Positions 36,301-44,416 of a stretch of DNA of 64,000 nucleotides are shown here, one piece after another. The notes beneath the pieces are model-generated. The model was not told the DNA's origin. It saw only the letters and a program-made list of their open reading frames with translations, and did no database searches. Position numbers and translations under genes: made by a program. Numbering within the stretch: the stretch's first letter is position 1; every line of letters starts with the position of its first letter. This DNA comes from Bacteroidales bacterium (lineage in GTDB: Bacteria; Bacteroidota; Bacteroidia; Bacteroidales; F082): positions 62,001 through 126,000 of the forward strand of contig JAFYJV010000018.1 of NCBI GenBank assembly GCA_017537965.1, read 5' to 3'.

Positions 36301-36711
36301 GGTGAGGTCGTCCCAAAGGTCCTTGTATTTCATCACTTCCTCGCGGCAGGCGCGGTTGTAGTCGTCAACGCTGATCTTCTTGCCGATGTCTTCCTTGGTG
36401 ATGCCGAGTTTCTTCTCCACGCCAAGTTCGACAGGTAGGCCGTGGGTGTCCCAACCAGCCTTGCGAACCACATGCTTGCCTTGCAGGGTTTGGTAACGGC
36501 ACACCACGTCCTTGATGGTACGGGCCATCACATGGTGAATGCCCGGGGTGCCGTTGGCGCTCGGCGGACCTTCAAAAAACACGAAGGCATTGTCCTTGTC
36601 GCGGTTGTCAAGGCTCTTCTGGAAGGTGTCGTTTTCCTCCCAATATTTGCGGATCTCGTTGGCAGTCTCAGTGAGATTCAGCTGCTTATATTCTTTGTAG
36701 CTCTCTTTCAT
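33346..36711 (-). CDS. ileS: Isoleucyl-tRNA synthetase with a repeat-derived insertion
   Basis: Charges tRNA-Ile and edits valine. It has 1121 residues. The HIGH-like motif is GTPGIHHVMA (near 54-63), the editing domain is in the first half, the KMSKS motif is KMSKRLGNAVDPFG (near 668), and a long C-terminal anticodon-binding region follows, typical of the eukaryote-like (ileS2) form found in Bacteroidota. At residues 603-616, between YAQYHYMGE and FPADFIAEG, lies a seven-residue tandem KTEDGRL-KTEGGRL encoded by a six-unit AGAAGTC-type heptamer array. The site is a length-variable surface loop in the family, so function may be kept. Single gene with its own -7 box. Confidence 0.96.
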   Translation of the reverse strand: MKESYKEYKQLNLTETANEIRKYWEENDTFQKSLDNRDKDNAFVFFEGPPSANGTPGIHHVMARTIKDVVCRYQTLQGKHVVRKAGWDTHGLPVELGVEKKLGITKEDIGKKISVDDYNRACREEVMKYKDLWDDLTRKMGYWVNLNDPYITFTNDYIETLWFLLKDLYNKGLLYKGYTIQPYSPAAGTGLSSHELNMPGCYRDVKDLTCVALFKLKNDVRLPQCDSPTYAIAWTTTPWTLPSNTALCVGPNIDYVLLNTVHPYTEEPCQILMAKALVETMFKEAPEVVKEFKGKDLVGIEYEQLIPWVNPGEGAFRIIPGDYVTTEDGTGIVHIAPTFGADDKRVAAAAGIPPLQMIDKDGKPQPMVDRTGKFFRIEDLDPEFVKNCMDMEAYRPYAGQFVKNAYDPTKTEKDKSLDVDIVVMLKDEGKLFKSEKHTHNYPHCWRTDKPVLYYPLDSWFIKTTALKDRMIELNKTINWKPEATGSGRFGNWLENLVDWNLSRSRYWGTPLPIWRTEDGKEEICIGSVEELRNEIEKSIKAGFMKDNPYASADYTKFDLHRPYIDGVILCSASGKKMFREPDLIDVWFDSGAMPYAQYHYMGEKTEDGRLKTEGGRLPFPADFIAEGVDQTRGWFFTLHAIATMCFDSVAYKNVISNGLVLDKNGNKMSKRLGNAVDPFGAIEKYGADAVRWYMITNSQPWDNLKFDEAGVDEVRRKFFGTLYNTYAFFALYANIDKFHYEEADLPMAERPEIDRWILSELNSLIINVNDAYKSYEPTRAGRAIQDFVDAHLSNWYVRLSRRRFWRSDDDKDKLSAYQTLYTCLETVARLSSPIAPFFSEQLYRDLNNATGHNKAESVHLTDFPVADTKFIDKALEERMEAAQLISSLVLSLRKKANIRVRQPLSKIMIPVANETMKGQLEKVAHLIMSEVNIKGIEFLAPDNNILVKNVKPNFKTLGRKYGKQMRQITAFFANMSQDEIHAYEKNNGTHLDVDGVDVELTLEDALIATQDIPGWAVTSEGNYTVALDMTITEDLFNEGLAREIVNRVQTLRKNSGLEVTDRINIFIEKNEKIEPAVKVFSSYICAETLANGIETSNHLDGEVLEDELTEKVNVRMKIQKV
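34863..34904. repeat. Heptamer array inside ileS, 6 units
   Basis: On the minus strand: AGAAGAC, GGAAGAC, GGAAGAC, TGAAGAC, AGAAGGT, GGAAGAC, exactly 42 bases, so the reading frame is preserved. Because 7 and 3 share no factor, every 21 bases give one seven-residue peptide repeat. Confidence 0.88.
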
Positions 36712-36734
36712 TGTGCTGTTTTGAAATGAAGCTG

Positions 36735-36742
36735 CAAAGATA
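36735..36742 (-). promoter_or_regulatory. -7 box (TATCTTTG), ileS
   Basis: TATCTTTG on the minus strand, 23 bases before the ileS ATG. Confidence 0.65.
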
Positions 36743-36774
36743 AGAAATAAATCTCACCTTTCAATGATCAGTTT

Positions 36775-39700
36775 TCAATTTTCACTGACAACAATTTTCT
36801 GGGTTTTGACCTGGTTGTTGTCGAAGAGGCGCAACACATAGATACCGGAGGCGGGGAAGCAAGAAGTCGGAAGTCGGAAGTCAGAATGGACTTCGCGGCT
36901 GAACAGCTGTCGTCCCATTAGGTCAATCACCTGGACGGTTCCTTCTCCATTGATGATGAGGTGGCCGTTGTTGATGTATGCGAAACAATCGTTTTCAAGT
37001 GTCATCTGTTCTTCGACATTCACGCTAGGGCCAAGAAACACACTGTTCGAGAAGCCTGTCTCCTTGCCGTCCCAGATGGCAGTGACGTTGTACCTGAGAT
37101 TCTCGTTGTTCTGGTGGGTGACTTGGGTGATGCTGACATTGTCGTAAAGGATGCTCATTTGGTAGTCTTCAGCCTCTTCGGGCCCTACATAGACCTTATA
37201 GCTGAGGTCGCGTCCCGGAGCGGTAGCAGTATAAGTGCGCAACAACCAAGAGAGGTATTGGCTGTAATAGGTGATGGGTCGCCACTGTCCTCCTACCCTG
37301 ACCATGCAGCTGTTGGGTACACCAACATATTCACCGTATGGTGCAGGATGTTCCACGTTGTTTGGCTCGACACAGATCCAAAGTGGCAAGGTGGTGTCGA
37401 AAGGCACCTCCTCGTCAAGGGAGAACCTAACGAAGGTTTGCGAACCGGTCATCTCATGGGTCTGACTGTAGATTTGGTTGTTATTGTCAGGGGTCTCGCC
37501 GCTGTGGATTTTGAAAGTATAGTTGCCTGCTGAGCAGTCGAACATCTCGATATGGGTCAAGGGCAATCCTTCGAAGACAGTTAAAAGCTCAGGGTCGATC
37601 TTGATGCCGAACTTCTGAGTCTTGGAGCCCATCTGGTCAACAAAATAATTGTCATCGTAGGCGAGCATTCCGTGTCCAATGAATTGTGGAGCTTCCCAAG
37701 TGAGCTCGTTGTAGGGCTGACTGTCTTCATAGTGGGTTCCTTGAAGGTTTTGAGGTGGCTCGCAAGAATAGGTCATGACGAGTCCCTGGACCTGGTTGTC
37801 GGGATTCCAAGAAAGGGTTGATGCTTGAGCGTTGAAGACCTGGTAATGGTATGTGCCCGATCGCGCGAGCCGATTGTCATGGAATTCATAACCTGTCATG
37901 GAGGGGACGAGACAAATGCCATCACGGTAAATGCTGAATGTATTACTCTCGGTGGGAATGGTCCAATGCAGATGGATGTTGCCGTCCTCGGCGGTGGCGG
38001 TGAGGTGTTGTGGCGACATGACACCCAATCCCGACTCAGGTACGACATGGGTAGCCAGAACCCCTGCTTCGGGACTTTCGAGATCAAAAAGGGTCTCTTC
38101 CCCGTTTTCATTTGCATTGGTGGCTGTGACACGGATGCCTTGGCTTTCGGGGTCGAAACCGGCGATCCAGCGGAAGGTGACCTCGGTGTTGGCTGGCACC
38201 TGCAGCTGGGCTTCATTATGCGTGCCTTCGTAGATGGTAAGATACTGGCTCTTCATGTCGGGATTGTCGAACGACACTTCCAATTCGCCGCCTTTGGTGC
38301 CATGGGGCGAGTCACAGATGATGCTGAGGTTGATGGTCTCGTAGTCGCCAAGGATGACCCAAGCTTTGGATTCGGCGCTGTAAACGTGCATCAGTCCTGA
38401 ATCAACAGACAGCACACTATAAATATGAAATCCATGGTCAGCCTCAGTATAGGGAATGACAAAATTGGCGTCAGTGACTTCTGCAATGGTAACGCCGTCG
38501 CGATACACATTATAGTAGCCGGCATTGGGATTTGCATTCCAAGAAAGCTCTACCTGGTGTTCCACGCTGTTGACATTGGCAACGAAGTTTTCTGGTCCTG
38601 GGGCACTTCCTTCTCCGTCGTATGGCATGAAGTCAAAACACATCCGGTCGCCCGTCTTCCTGATATTGGTGATTTGATCCGGCCAGTCGTAGAAGTCGTA
38701 GGGTTGATTGTGGATGAAGGGGTGGGGATCGGAGCCAATATTGAAGGATGTCCTTCCCGACTCTTCATTGAAATAGGCTTGGTCGAGGTTGCCAGCCTGA
38801 TAAGTGGTTCCGCCTGGGCGGAAAAGATAGACCTCGTCAAGATAGTCGTTGCCATTCCAGGAAGCATTGCCGTCGAAGCGGGTGTCAATTAGATAGACCA
38901 GCATTCCGCTGTCAGGGATCTTGCTTTCGAAGACATTGTTCCTGTCACGGTATTCGACGAAGAAGCATTGGTTGGGGTTGCCTATGGATATCAGGTAGCC
39001 GTTGCGTCGGCCACCTTCCCATGAGACGGCTTCCAGCTCGTAGGAGCCATGGGAGTTGATGACGGGGATGTCGTCCACCCAGTTGCCGTACTTGTATTTC
39101 ATGTAGGTGTTGGTCTGTTGAGGTGGCTCAGTGGTGCCGCACATCAGGTCCCAAGAGCCCACGGGGTCGATGCCGCCACTGTAATGGTAAAGGTCGGGAG
39201 CGCCCAAAGAGTGGAACATTTCATGGCATAAGGTGCTGACATTGAAATAGCCGCCTTGCTCCAGCTGAAGGTTGAAGTCATAAACCTGAAGGTCGTGCAG
39301 GGGAACGTAACGGTCGTAGATGCACCAGCGGTGGGGCCAGAGCAACGACGCCCATTCGCCAGGCTCGCCTTTGATGACGAACACCACGTTGTCAACCATG
39401 CCGTCGCCGTTGTAGTCCAGGTCGATGTCATAAGGCACCATGTCCTCGATGTAGTTGATGGCGCGTTCCAGCATGGAGAACTCGCGGTCGGCAGTCTCGC
39501 CGTCTTGATATCCTATGGGGTTGGTCACGGGGTCGTATGGCTGGTAGTATTGTTTGGGATAGATGTCTTCGTATGAGAGGATGGTCTCGCCTTCGGGTTG
39601 CGGGAAGAAATGCGACCGAAGGTCGAGTTGGTTGTAAGAGGTGTGATGGTAGTAGTTGTGCAGCGAGTTGGCCTCATAGTCGTCGGCGTTGAACATGGCT

Positions 39701-40167
39701 TCGACTGTGGAGAAGTTGTTGGTGTGGTAGGTGTCTCCGGCAAAGCGGATGAAGACCACCAGGTTGTTGTAAAGTCCGTGGTTGAGTTCTCTGTCTTTCT
39801 TCCTCATCTGAGGCCGTTGGATGTGTTTTTCACGCTCGTATCGGCGGGCATAGTATTCCTCCTTGGAGATCTTCACGTAGGGTTGCAAACCCACGGAGGC
39901 GGGGTCAACGCTATTGACCACGTATGTGGAAGGGACGACGTTGTTATTGGTGTCGCGGGTGGCGTAGTAATAGTAGCCGCCTTCGCCTCGGACGATAGTG
40001 AAGCCGTTGGCATCGTGAAGGTAGTTGTAGAACTCATCGCCCGAGGCGAAGCAGTTGATGACTTGCCCGTCAGGCTGGGTCAGACGGACTTCGACGTTTT
40101 TCAGTGGTGCGGCGAAAGCAAAACAGCTCATCGCCATCAGCATAATTAGTAGTATGCGACACTTCAT
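36775..40167 (-). CDS. Secreted M6-family metalloprotease with T9SS sorting domain
   Basis: A 1130-residue exported protease. Signal peptide 1-19 (MKCRILLIMLMAMSCFAFA); an N-terminal propeptide-like region to about 130; then the M6 domain with zinc motif HEMFH (315-319) followed by SLGAPDLYHY and SWDLMCG. After about 540 come fibronectin-III-like domains (GPENFVANVNSVEH, SPQHLTATAEDGNIHLHW) and a jelly-roll module resembling cleaved-adhesin domains (YDDNYFVDQMG to YLSWLLRTYT). The end (VIDLMGRQLFSRE, SGIYVLRLFDNNQ, KIVVSEN) is a T9SS type A sorting domain. The sorting domain contains a four-unit heptamer array coding for HSDFRLPTSCF (about residues 1093-1103). It is last in a minus-strand run after the SPFH gene. 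Confidence 0.9.
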   Translation of the reverse strand: MKCRILLIMLMAMSCFAFAAPLKNVEVRLTQPDGQVINCFASGDEFYNYLHDANGFTIVRGEGGYYYYATRDTNNNVVPSTYVVNSVDPASVGLQPYVKISKEEYYARRYEREKHIQRPQMRKKDRELNHGLYNNLVVFIRFAGDTYHTNNFSTVEAMFNADDYEANSLHNYYHHTSYNQLDLRSHFFPQPEGETILSYEDIYPKQYYQPYDPVTNPIGYQDGETADREFSMLERAINYIEDMVPYDIDLDYNGDGMVDNVVFVIKGEPGEWASLLWPHRWCIYDRYVPLHDLQVYDFNLQLEQGGYFNVSTLCHEMFHSLGAPDLYHYSGGIDPVGSWDLMCGTTEPPQQTNTYMKYKYGNWVDDIPVINSHGSYELEAVSWEGGRRNGYLISIGNPNQCFFVEYRDRNNVFESKIPDSGMLVYLIDTRFDGNASWNGNDYLDEVYLFRPGGTTYQAGNLDQAYFNEESGRTSFNIGSDPHPFIHNQPYDFYDWPDQITNIRKTGDRMCFDFMPYDGEGSAPGPENFVANVNSVEHQVELSWNANPNAGYYNVYRDGVTIAEVTDANFVIPYTEADHGFHIYSVLSVDSGLMHVYSAESKAWVILGDYETINLSIICDSPHGTKGGELEVSFDNPDMKSQYLTIYEGTHNEAQLQVPANTEVTFRWIAGFDPESQGIRVTATNANENGEETLFDLESPEAGVLATHVVPESGLGVMSPQHLTATAEDGNIHLHWTIPTESNTFSIYRDGICLVPSMTGYEFHDNRLARSGTYHYQVFNAQASTLSWNPDNQVQGLVMTYSCEPPQNLQGTHYEDSQPYNELTWEAPQFIGHGMLAYDDNYFVDQMGSKTQKFGIKIDPELLTVFEGLPLTHIEMFDCSAGNYTFKIHSGETPDNNNQIYSQTHEMTGSQTFVRFSLDEEVPFDTTLPLWICVEPNNVEHPAPYGEYVGVPNSCMVRVGGQWRPITYYSQYLSWLLRTYTATAPGRDLSYKVYVGPEEAEDYQMSILYDNVSITQVTHQNNENLRYNVTAIWDGKETGFSNSVFLGPSVNVEEQMTLENDCFAYINNGHLIINGEGTVQVIDLMGRQLFSREVHSDFRLPTSCFPASGIYVLRLFDNNQVKTQKIVVSEN
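36862..36889. repeat. Heptamer array inside the M6 protease gene, 4 units
   Basis: Plus strand AGAAGTC, GGAAGTC, GGAAGTC, AGAATGG: 28 bases located in the codons of the T9SS domain, between its VIDLMGRQ strand and GIYVLRL strand. Confidence 0.82.
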
Positions 40168-40170
40168 GTC

Positions 40171-40200
40171 TCTAAATTCTAAATTCTCAATTCTAAATTA
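40171..40200. repeat. Heptamer array, AGAATTT type, 4 units
   Basis: The whole spacer between the SPFH gene stop (40198-40200) and the M6 protease ATG (40165-40167). On the minus strand: AGAATTG, AGAATTT, AGAATTT, AGAGAC, then ATG. Confidence 0.8.
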
Positions 40201-41196
40201 CTTGTCTATATTCAGCAGCAGTCCATTGCCGTCGCCGGTCATGATCTCGGGCAGTTTGCCATCCCATTTGTTGATCCATTCAAGTTGGACGATCTTGGGG
40301 TTGTTGGAGACGGAGGCGCCTTTGATCTTCAGGGCCTCGGCCTCGCCTTCAGCGTTGAGGATCTGGATGTCTTTCTCGATCTCGGCTTGTTTCTTGAGCT
40401 CTTCCTTCTGCTTGGTGACCTCGGAGAGGGTGAGGGCCTTCTGTTCCTCCAGCTTCTTCTGGTTGATAGCGGTCTCGTACTCGTTGTTGTAGTACACCTC
40501 GCGGATGTCGATCTGGTCGAGGATGAGGTGGTAGGATCTGATGTCGTTTTTCATCCTCTCAAGCACAAATGCCTGGATCTCCTCGCGGCTGGTGCTATAG
40601 ACCTGGATGGGGGTGTATTTGCTGGTGGTAAGGGCGAGGGCCGACTTCAGTTTGGGCTTGATGACGTTTTCTTCGAGCCAATAGAAACGTCCGTTGGTTT
40701 TGCCGTCCGTTTCCGACACGTTGTCGTAGATCCACCAGGCATATTCCGGGTCGATACGCCAAGACGCGCTGATGTCGAATCCCATTTTGATACCGTCGAT
40801 GGTTGGGGTCCACACGGTCTCGGCTTGTGTGGCTTCGGCTTTGTAGGATTTGTATTCCGGGTCGCTGCGGCTGACCTCGGTACGTTTGGCGCAAGTATAG
40901 ACCTGCTCGGTCTTGTCCATGGTCTGTACCTCATACCAAGGCAGGATCAGGTGCCATCCTGTGTAATAGGTGTGCTGTTTCACGCCAGAGGGGGTGATCA
41001 CCACGCCACATTCCTGTGCGGGGATGATGGTAAGAAAACTGGAAACAACGAGGTAAATGACAGGAATGAGCCACAAAAACATGCTGTTGGCAAGCGTCTT
41101 GTCTCCTTTGTTGCTTTTCCGGATTCGATTGTTGTAGATGGCGGCCACCACGCTGTAGATGATGGCGATGATGGCGATGTAGTTGAGTATTTTCAT
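40198..41196 (-). CDS. SPFH/band-7 (prohibitin-like) membrane protein
   Basis: A 332-residue membrane-anchored scaffold protein. Two membrane segments (5-22 and 41-60) precede the band-7 domain (AQECGVVITPSGVKQHTYY, WHLILPWYEVQTMDKTEQVY, to DQIDIREVYY). A long Glu/Lys-rich coiled coil follows (NQKKLEEQKALTLSEVTK onward), then EAEALKIKGASVS, typical of prohibitin/HflK-type proteins. Such proteins form large oligomeric membrane rings; the cargo here is unknown. Upstream lies the acyl-CoA dehydrogenase gene (36-base gap). Confidence 0.92.
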   Translation of the reverse strand: MKILNYIAIIAIIYSVVAAIYNNRIRKSNKGDKTLANSMFLWLIPVIYLVVSSFLTIIPAQECGVVITPSGVKQHTYYTGWHLILPWYEVQTMDKTEQVYTCAKRTEVSRSDPEYKSYKAEATQAETVWTPTIDGIKMGFDISASWRIDPEYAWWIYDNVSETDGKTNGRFYWLEENVIKPKLKSALALTTSKYTPIQVYSTSREEIQAFVLERMKNDIRSYHLILDQIDIREVYYNNEYETAINQKKLEEQKALTLSEVTKQKEELKKQAEIEKDIQILNAEGEAEALKIKGASVSNNPKIVQLEWINKWDGKLPEIMTGDGNGLLLNIDK

Positions 41197-41232
41197 TTTG
41201 AGTCGGTTTATTCAACAATGTTTATCTCTTAG

Positions 41233-42375
41233 TTAGCAGCCGATGGCTCTGGAAATCACTAGCCGCAGGATCTCGGAGGTGCCTTCCCCGATTTGGAGAA
41301 TGCGTTGGTCGCGGTAGAAGCGTTCCATGTCAAACTCTTTGAGAAGTCCGTGACCGCCCATGACCTGCACGGCGTTGTCGCAAACCTCGGCGGCCACTTC
41401 GGAGCAGTAGAGCTTGGCCATGGCGGCTTCCTTGCCGAAAGGCCGGTGCTGATCCTTAAGCCAGCAGGCGTGGTAGAGCAGGTTGCGTGCCGCTTCGATC
41501 TTCATGGCCATGTCGGCGAGCTTGAAGGCTACTGCCTGGAACTTGCAGACGGGTTTGCCAAACTGCACGCGTTTCTTGGAATAGGCTAGTGCCATCTCGT
41601 ATGCGCCTTGTGCACATCCCAGGCCCATGGCAGCGATGGAGAGTCGGCCTGAGTCGAGGGTGGCCAGCATCATGTGGGAGCCTTCCCCGGGCTCGCCCAA
41701 GATGCATTCCCTGGGCAGCCGCACATTGTCGAACACGAGTTTGCCGGTGTTGGAGGCACGCCACATCATCTTTTCATCCATCGGAGTCTGGGTGAAGCCT
41801 TCGGCGGTGTTCTCCACGAGCAAGGCGGTGAACTCGGGCTTGCCGTCTTTCTCACCCGAGACGGCCTGTACGCTGGTGCCGAGCGTGATCGGCGTCGCAC
41901 TGTTGGTTATGAAGATCTTGGAGCCGTTGAGCAGCCAGGTGTCGCCTTCGAGCTTGGCAGTGGTCTTGGTGCCGCGCGAGTCGCTACCGGCGTCCTCCTC
42001 GGTCAACCCAAAGCCCCAGAGCTTGTCTTTGCACAGCTGAGGCAGGTACTTGCGTTTCTGCTCCTCGGTGCCATAGTCCTTGATGGGACCGATGCCCAGC
42101 GAGTTGTCGGCGGCGATGGTAGCGGCGGTGGAGCCGTCCACACGGGCGAGCTCTTCCACGGCGATGATGTAGCTGAGGTTGTCCCAGCCGTGACCGCCGT
42201 ATTCCTTCGGGACGGTCATGCCTAGCAGACCCAACTCGCCCATCTTGAGGGTCAGCTCGGTATCGAAATGCTGGTGTTCGTCGTTATAGCGAGCCACGGG
42301 TTTTACCTCCGCTTCCGCAAATTCACGTACTTTCTGCCGCAAGGCTTCCTGTTCTTTGGTGAGGTCGAAATTCAT
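41233..42375 (-). CDS. Acyl-CoA dehydrogenase, short-chain type
   Basis: An FAD-dependent dehydrogenase that forms the 2,3-double bond of a short acyl-CoA. It has 380 residues, normal length. WGFGLTEEDAGSD and the RASNTGKLVFDNV segment are flavin and substrate regions; MGGHGLLKEFDMERFYRD and IGEGTSEILRLVIS close the protein. Glu364 (in GEGTSE) occupies the catalytic-base position of butyryl- and medium-chain enzymes. Isovaleryl-CoA dehydrogenases have Ala or Gly there, so although the neighbours look like a leucine pathway the enzyme may prefer a straight chain. It follows the carboxylase alpha gene after a heptamer spacer. Confidence 0.93.
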   Translation of the reverse strand: MNFDLTKEQEALRQKVREFAEAEVKPVARYNDEHQHFDTELTLKMGELGLLGMTVPKEYGGHGWDNLSYIIAVEELARVDGSTAATIAADNSLGIGPIKDYGTEEQKRKYLPQLCKDKLWGFGLTEEDAGSDSRGTKTTAKLEGDTWLLNGSKIFITNSATPITLGTSVQAVSGEKDGKPEFTALLVENTAEGFTQTPMDEKMMWRASNTGKLVFDNVRLPRECILGEPGEGSHMMLATLDSGRLSIAAMGLGCAQGAYEMALAYSKKRVQFGKPVCKFQAVAFKLADMAMKIEAARNLLYHACWLKDQHRPFGKEAAMAKLYCSEVAAEVCDNAVQVMGGHGLLKEFDMERFYRDQRILQIGEGTSEILRLVISRAIGC

Positions 42376-42408
42376 ATCTCAAAATTCTAAATTCTCAATT
42401 CTAAATTA
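42376..42408. repeat. Heptamer array, AGAATTT type, 4 units
   Basis: Fills the spacer between the carboxylase gene stop (42401-42403, TAG) and the dehydrogenase ATG. The array includes that stop codon. Nearly identical to the array at 40171-40200. Confidence 0.8.
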
Positions 42409-44392
42409 ACTCAATAAGTTGCTTTTTATTGTCAACCATTTCATTTTCAGCGACCAAAATGCGTTTTACTTTGGCCTTGGCGGTGGCTGTGATGTTGTTT
42501 TCCATCTTCATGGCCTCCACCACGATCATCACAGTGCCTTTCTGCACCTCGTCGCCTTCTTTGACGTTGATCTTGACCACTTTTCCGGGCATGGGAGAGA
42601 TGAGGGTCGATTTGTCGTTGGTCTCGTTCTTCCTTGAATAGTCGAGCGTGTCGTTGAGTTGGTCGGTGCGGAAACAGGAAAAGTTGAGACCGTGGAAGTT
42701 GACGATGGTCTTCTGTTCCTCGTTGACGGAGCAATAGATCACCTCCGTCCGGCCGTTGAGCATGATCTTCAGCTGAGGTTTGTTGTAGGCGATGAACTCG
42801 GCTGTGAAAGGCTTGCCATTCATGCAACCTTCCAGCTTTTTGTTGCCGGTTCGGTTAATATGGACAGGGATTTTTTGGCCTTCCACATCGATGGTAAACT
42901 GGCTGTGGAAACGCCAGTATCCGATCTCCTCCCAAACATTCTCGGTATGGTTTTCGATGCGTTTCTTGAAGAAGTCGAAGAGCAGGAACGATGCTGCAAT
43001 ATCATTGACATTCAAATTATTACGACTTTCATTTAAGGCTTTCAGCAGCGTTTCCTGATGTGTGGCACAGAACGAGGTGTCGATCTTGTTTTCTACGAAA
43101 TCCTCATTTTTGATCACTTCCCAGAGGTAGGCTTTGTTGGTAGTCAAACCTTGGATGATGAACTCTTTCAAGGCGTGTTGTGCCGTCTCGATGGCCGCTT
43201 GACGGGTCTTGCTGTGGCAGCTGAGCTTGGCGATCATGGGGTCGTAGGCCTCGCTGATGGTGCAGGTGCCGTCGATGCTGGAGTCCACACGGGCGCCGCG
43301 GACTTGCGGTTCGTGGTAAGCCGTCACCTTGCCTGGGGTGGGCAGGAAGCCATTCTCGGGATTCTCGGCATAGATACGCAACTCGATGGCGTGACCTTGT
43401 GCTTGGATGAGGTCTTGGGTCCAGCCCATCTCCTTGCCGCGTGCGATGCGGATCTGTTCTTCTACGATGTCGATGCCAGTGCGCATCTCGGTGACGGGAT
43501 GTTCCACCTGGATGCGTGTGTTCATCTCCAGGAAATAGTAGTTCAGGTCTTGGTCCACGATGAACTCCACGGTGCCGGCGTTCTTGTAGCCGATGGTCTT
43601 GCAGAGCTTCAAGGCGGTGTCGAGCAGCTGTTGCCGCTTTTCATCGTTGAGTGTCGGCGAGGGTGACTCCTCGATGATCTTTTGGTAGCGTCTCTGGATG
43701 GTGCATTCGCGCTCATGGAGATGGATCACGTTGCCATGATGGTCGGCGAGGATCTGTACCTCGATATGGCGTGGCTTTTCAAGATATTGTTCCACGAAGA
43801 CGGTGCCGTCGCCGAAATAGTTGGCTGCTTCGCGCGAAGCCCTTTCCAACTCTTCTTTCAGGTCTTCCTTGCAGTTGACGATATGCATACCTTTGCCGCC
43901 ACCGCCCGCTGCCGCCTTGATGAGCACGGGATAGGGCAGGACATCGGCTTGTGCCAGGATCTGGCTGGTGTCGCCCGTGATGCCGAAGGTGACGGGGATG
44001 CCGTTGTCGATGGCCAACTGACGGGCTGCTATCTTGTTGCCCATAAGGCGCATGGTGTCGGCGTTGGGGCCGATGAAGATGAGGTTGTTGGCGGCACAAG
44101 CCTCTACAAACTCGGGGTTCTCGGAGAGGAACCCGTATCCAGGGTGAATGGCATCGGCACCGGCATCCAAGGCGGCGTCGATGATCTTCTGAATATTAAG
44201 ATAGGTGTCCTTGAGGGTGCCGTTGCCTAGAGGATAGGCTTCATCGGCGAGACGGCGGTGCAGGGCCTCGGCATCGTTGTCGGCAAAGACCGCCACCGAC
44301 TCGATATGAAGCCGCCGTAGCGTGCGGATGATGCGGACGGCGATCTCCCCACGGTTGGCTATCAGGACTTTATTTATTTTTTTCGTGTTCAT
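42401..44392 (-). CDS. Biotin carboxylase alpha subunit (methylcrotonyl/propionyl-CoA carboxylase type)
   Basis: ATP-dependent carboxylation of its own biotin. It has 663 residues. The biotin carboxylase domain (8-455) has KVLIANRGEIAVRI, HPGYGFLSEN, the glycine-rich AAAGGGGKGMH, and EMNTRIQVEHPVTEM. The C-terminal biotinyl domain has EAMKMENN with Lys629 as biotin site. The BC-plus-BCCP fusion is typical of the alpha subunits of methylcrotonyl-, propionyl- and related acyl-CoA carboxylases. The beta (carboxyltransferase) gene is not in the window. With an acyl-CoA dehydrogenase after it and a hydratase before it, 3-methylcrotonyl-CoA is the most plausible substrate, by context only. Confidence 0.92.
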   Translation of the reverse strand: MNTKKINKVLIANRGEIAVRIIRTLRRLHIESVAVFADNDAEALHRRLADEAYPLGNGTLKDTYLNIQKIIDAALDAGADAIHPGYGFLSENPEFVEACAANNLIFIGPNADTMRLMGNKIAARQLAIDNGIPVTFGITGDTSQILAQADVLPYPVLIKAAAGGGGKGMHIVNCKEDLKEELERASREAANYFGDGTVFVEQYLEKPRHIEVQILADHHGNVIHLHERECTIQRRYQKIIEESPSPTLNDEKRQQLLDTALKLCKTIGYKNAGTVEFIVDQDLNYYFLEMNTRIQVEHPVTEMRTGIDIVEEQIRIARGKEMGWTQDLIQAQGHAIELRIYAENPENGFLPTPGKVTAYHEPQVRGARVDSSIDGTCTISEAYDPMIAKLSCHSKTRQAAIETAQHALKEFIIQGLTTNKAYLWEVIKNEDFVENKIDTSFCATHQETLLKALNESRNNLNVNDIAASFLLFDFFKKRIENHTENVWEEIGYWRFHSQFTIDVEGQKIPVHINRTGNKKLEGCMNGKPFTAEFIAYNKPQLKIMLNGRTEVIYCSVNEEQKTIVNFHGLNFSCFRTDQLNDTLDYSRKNETNDKSTLISPMPGKVVKINVKEGDEVQKGTVMIVVEAMKMENNITATAKAKVKRILVAENEMVDNKKQLIELI

Positions 44393-44416
44393 CTTATTTC
44401 TTGTATTAAAACCTAA

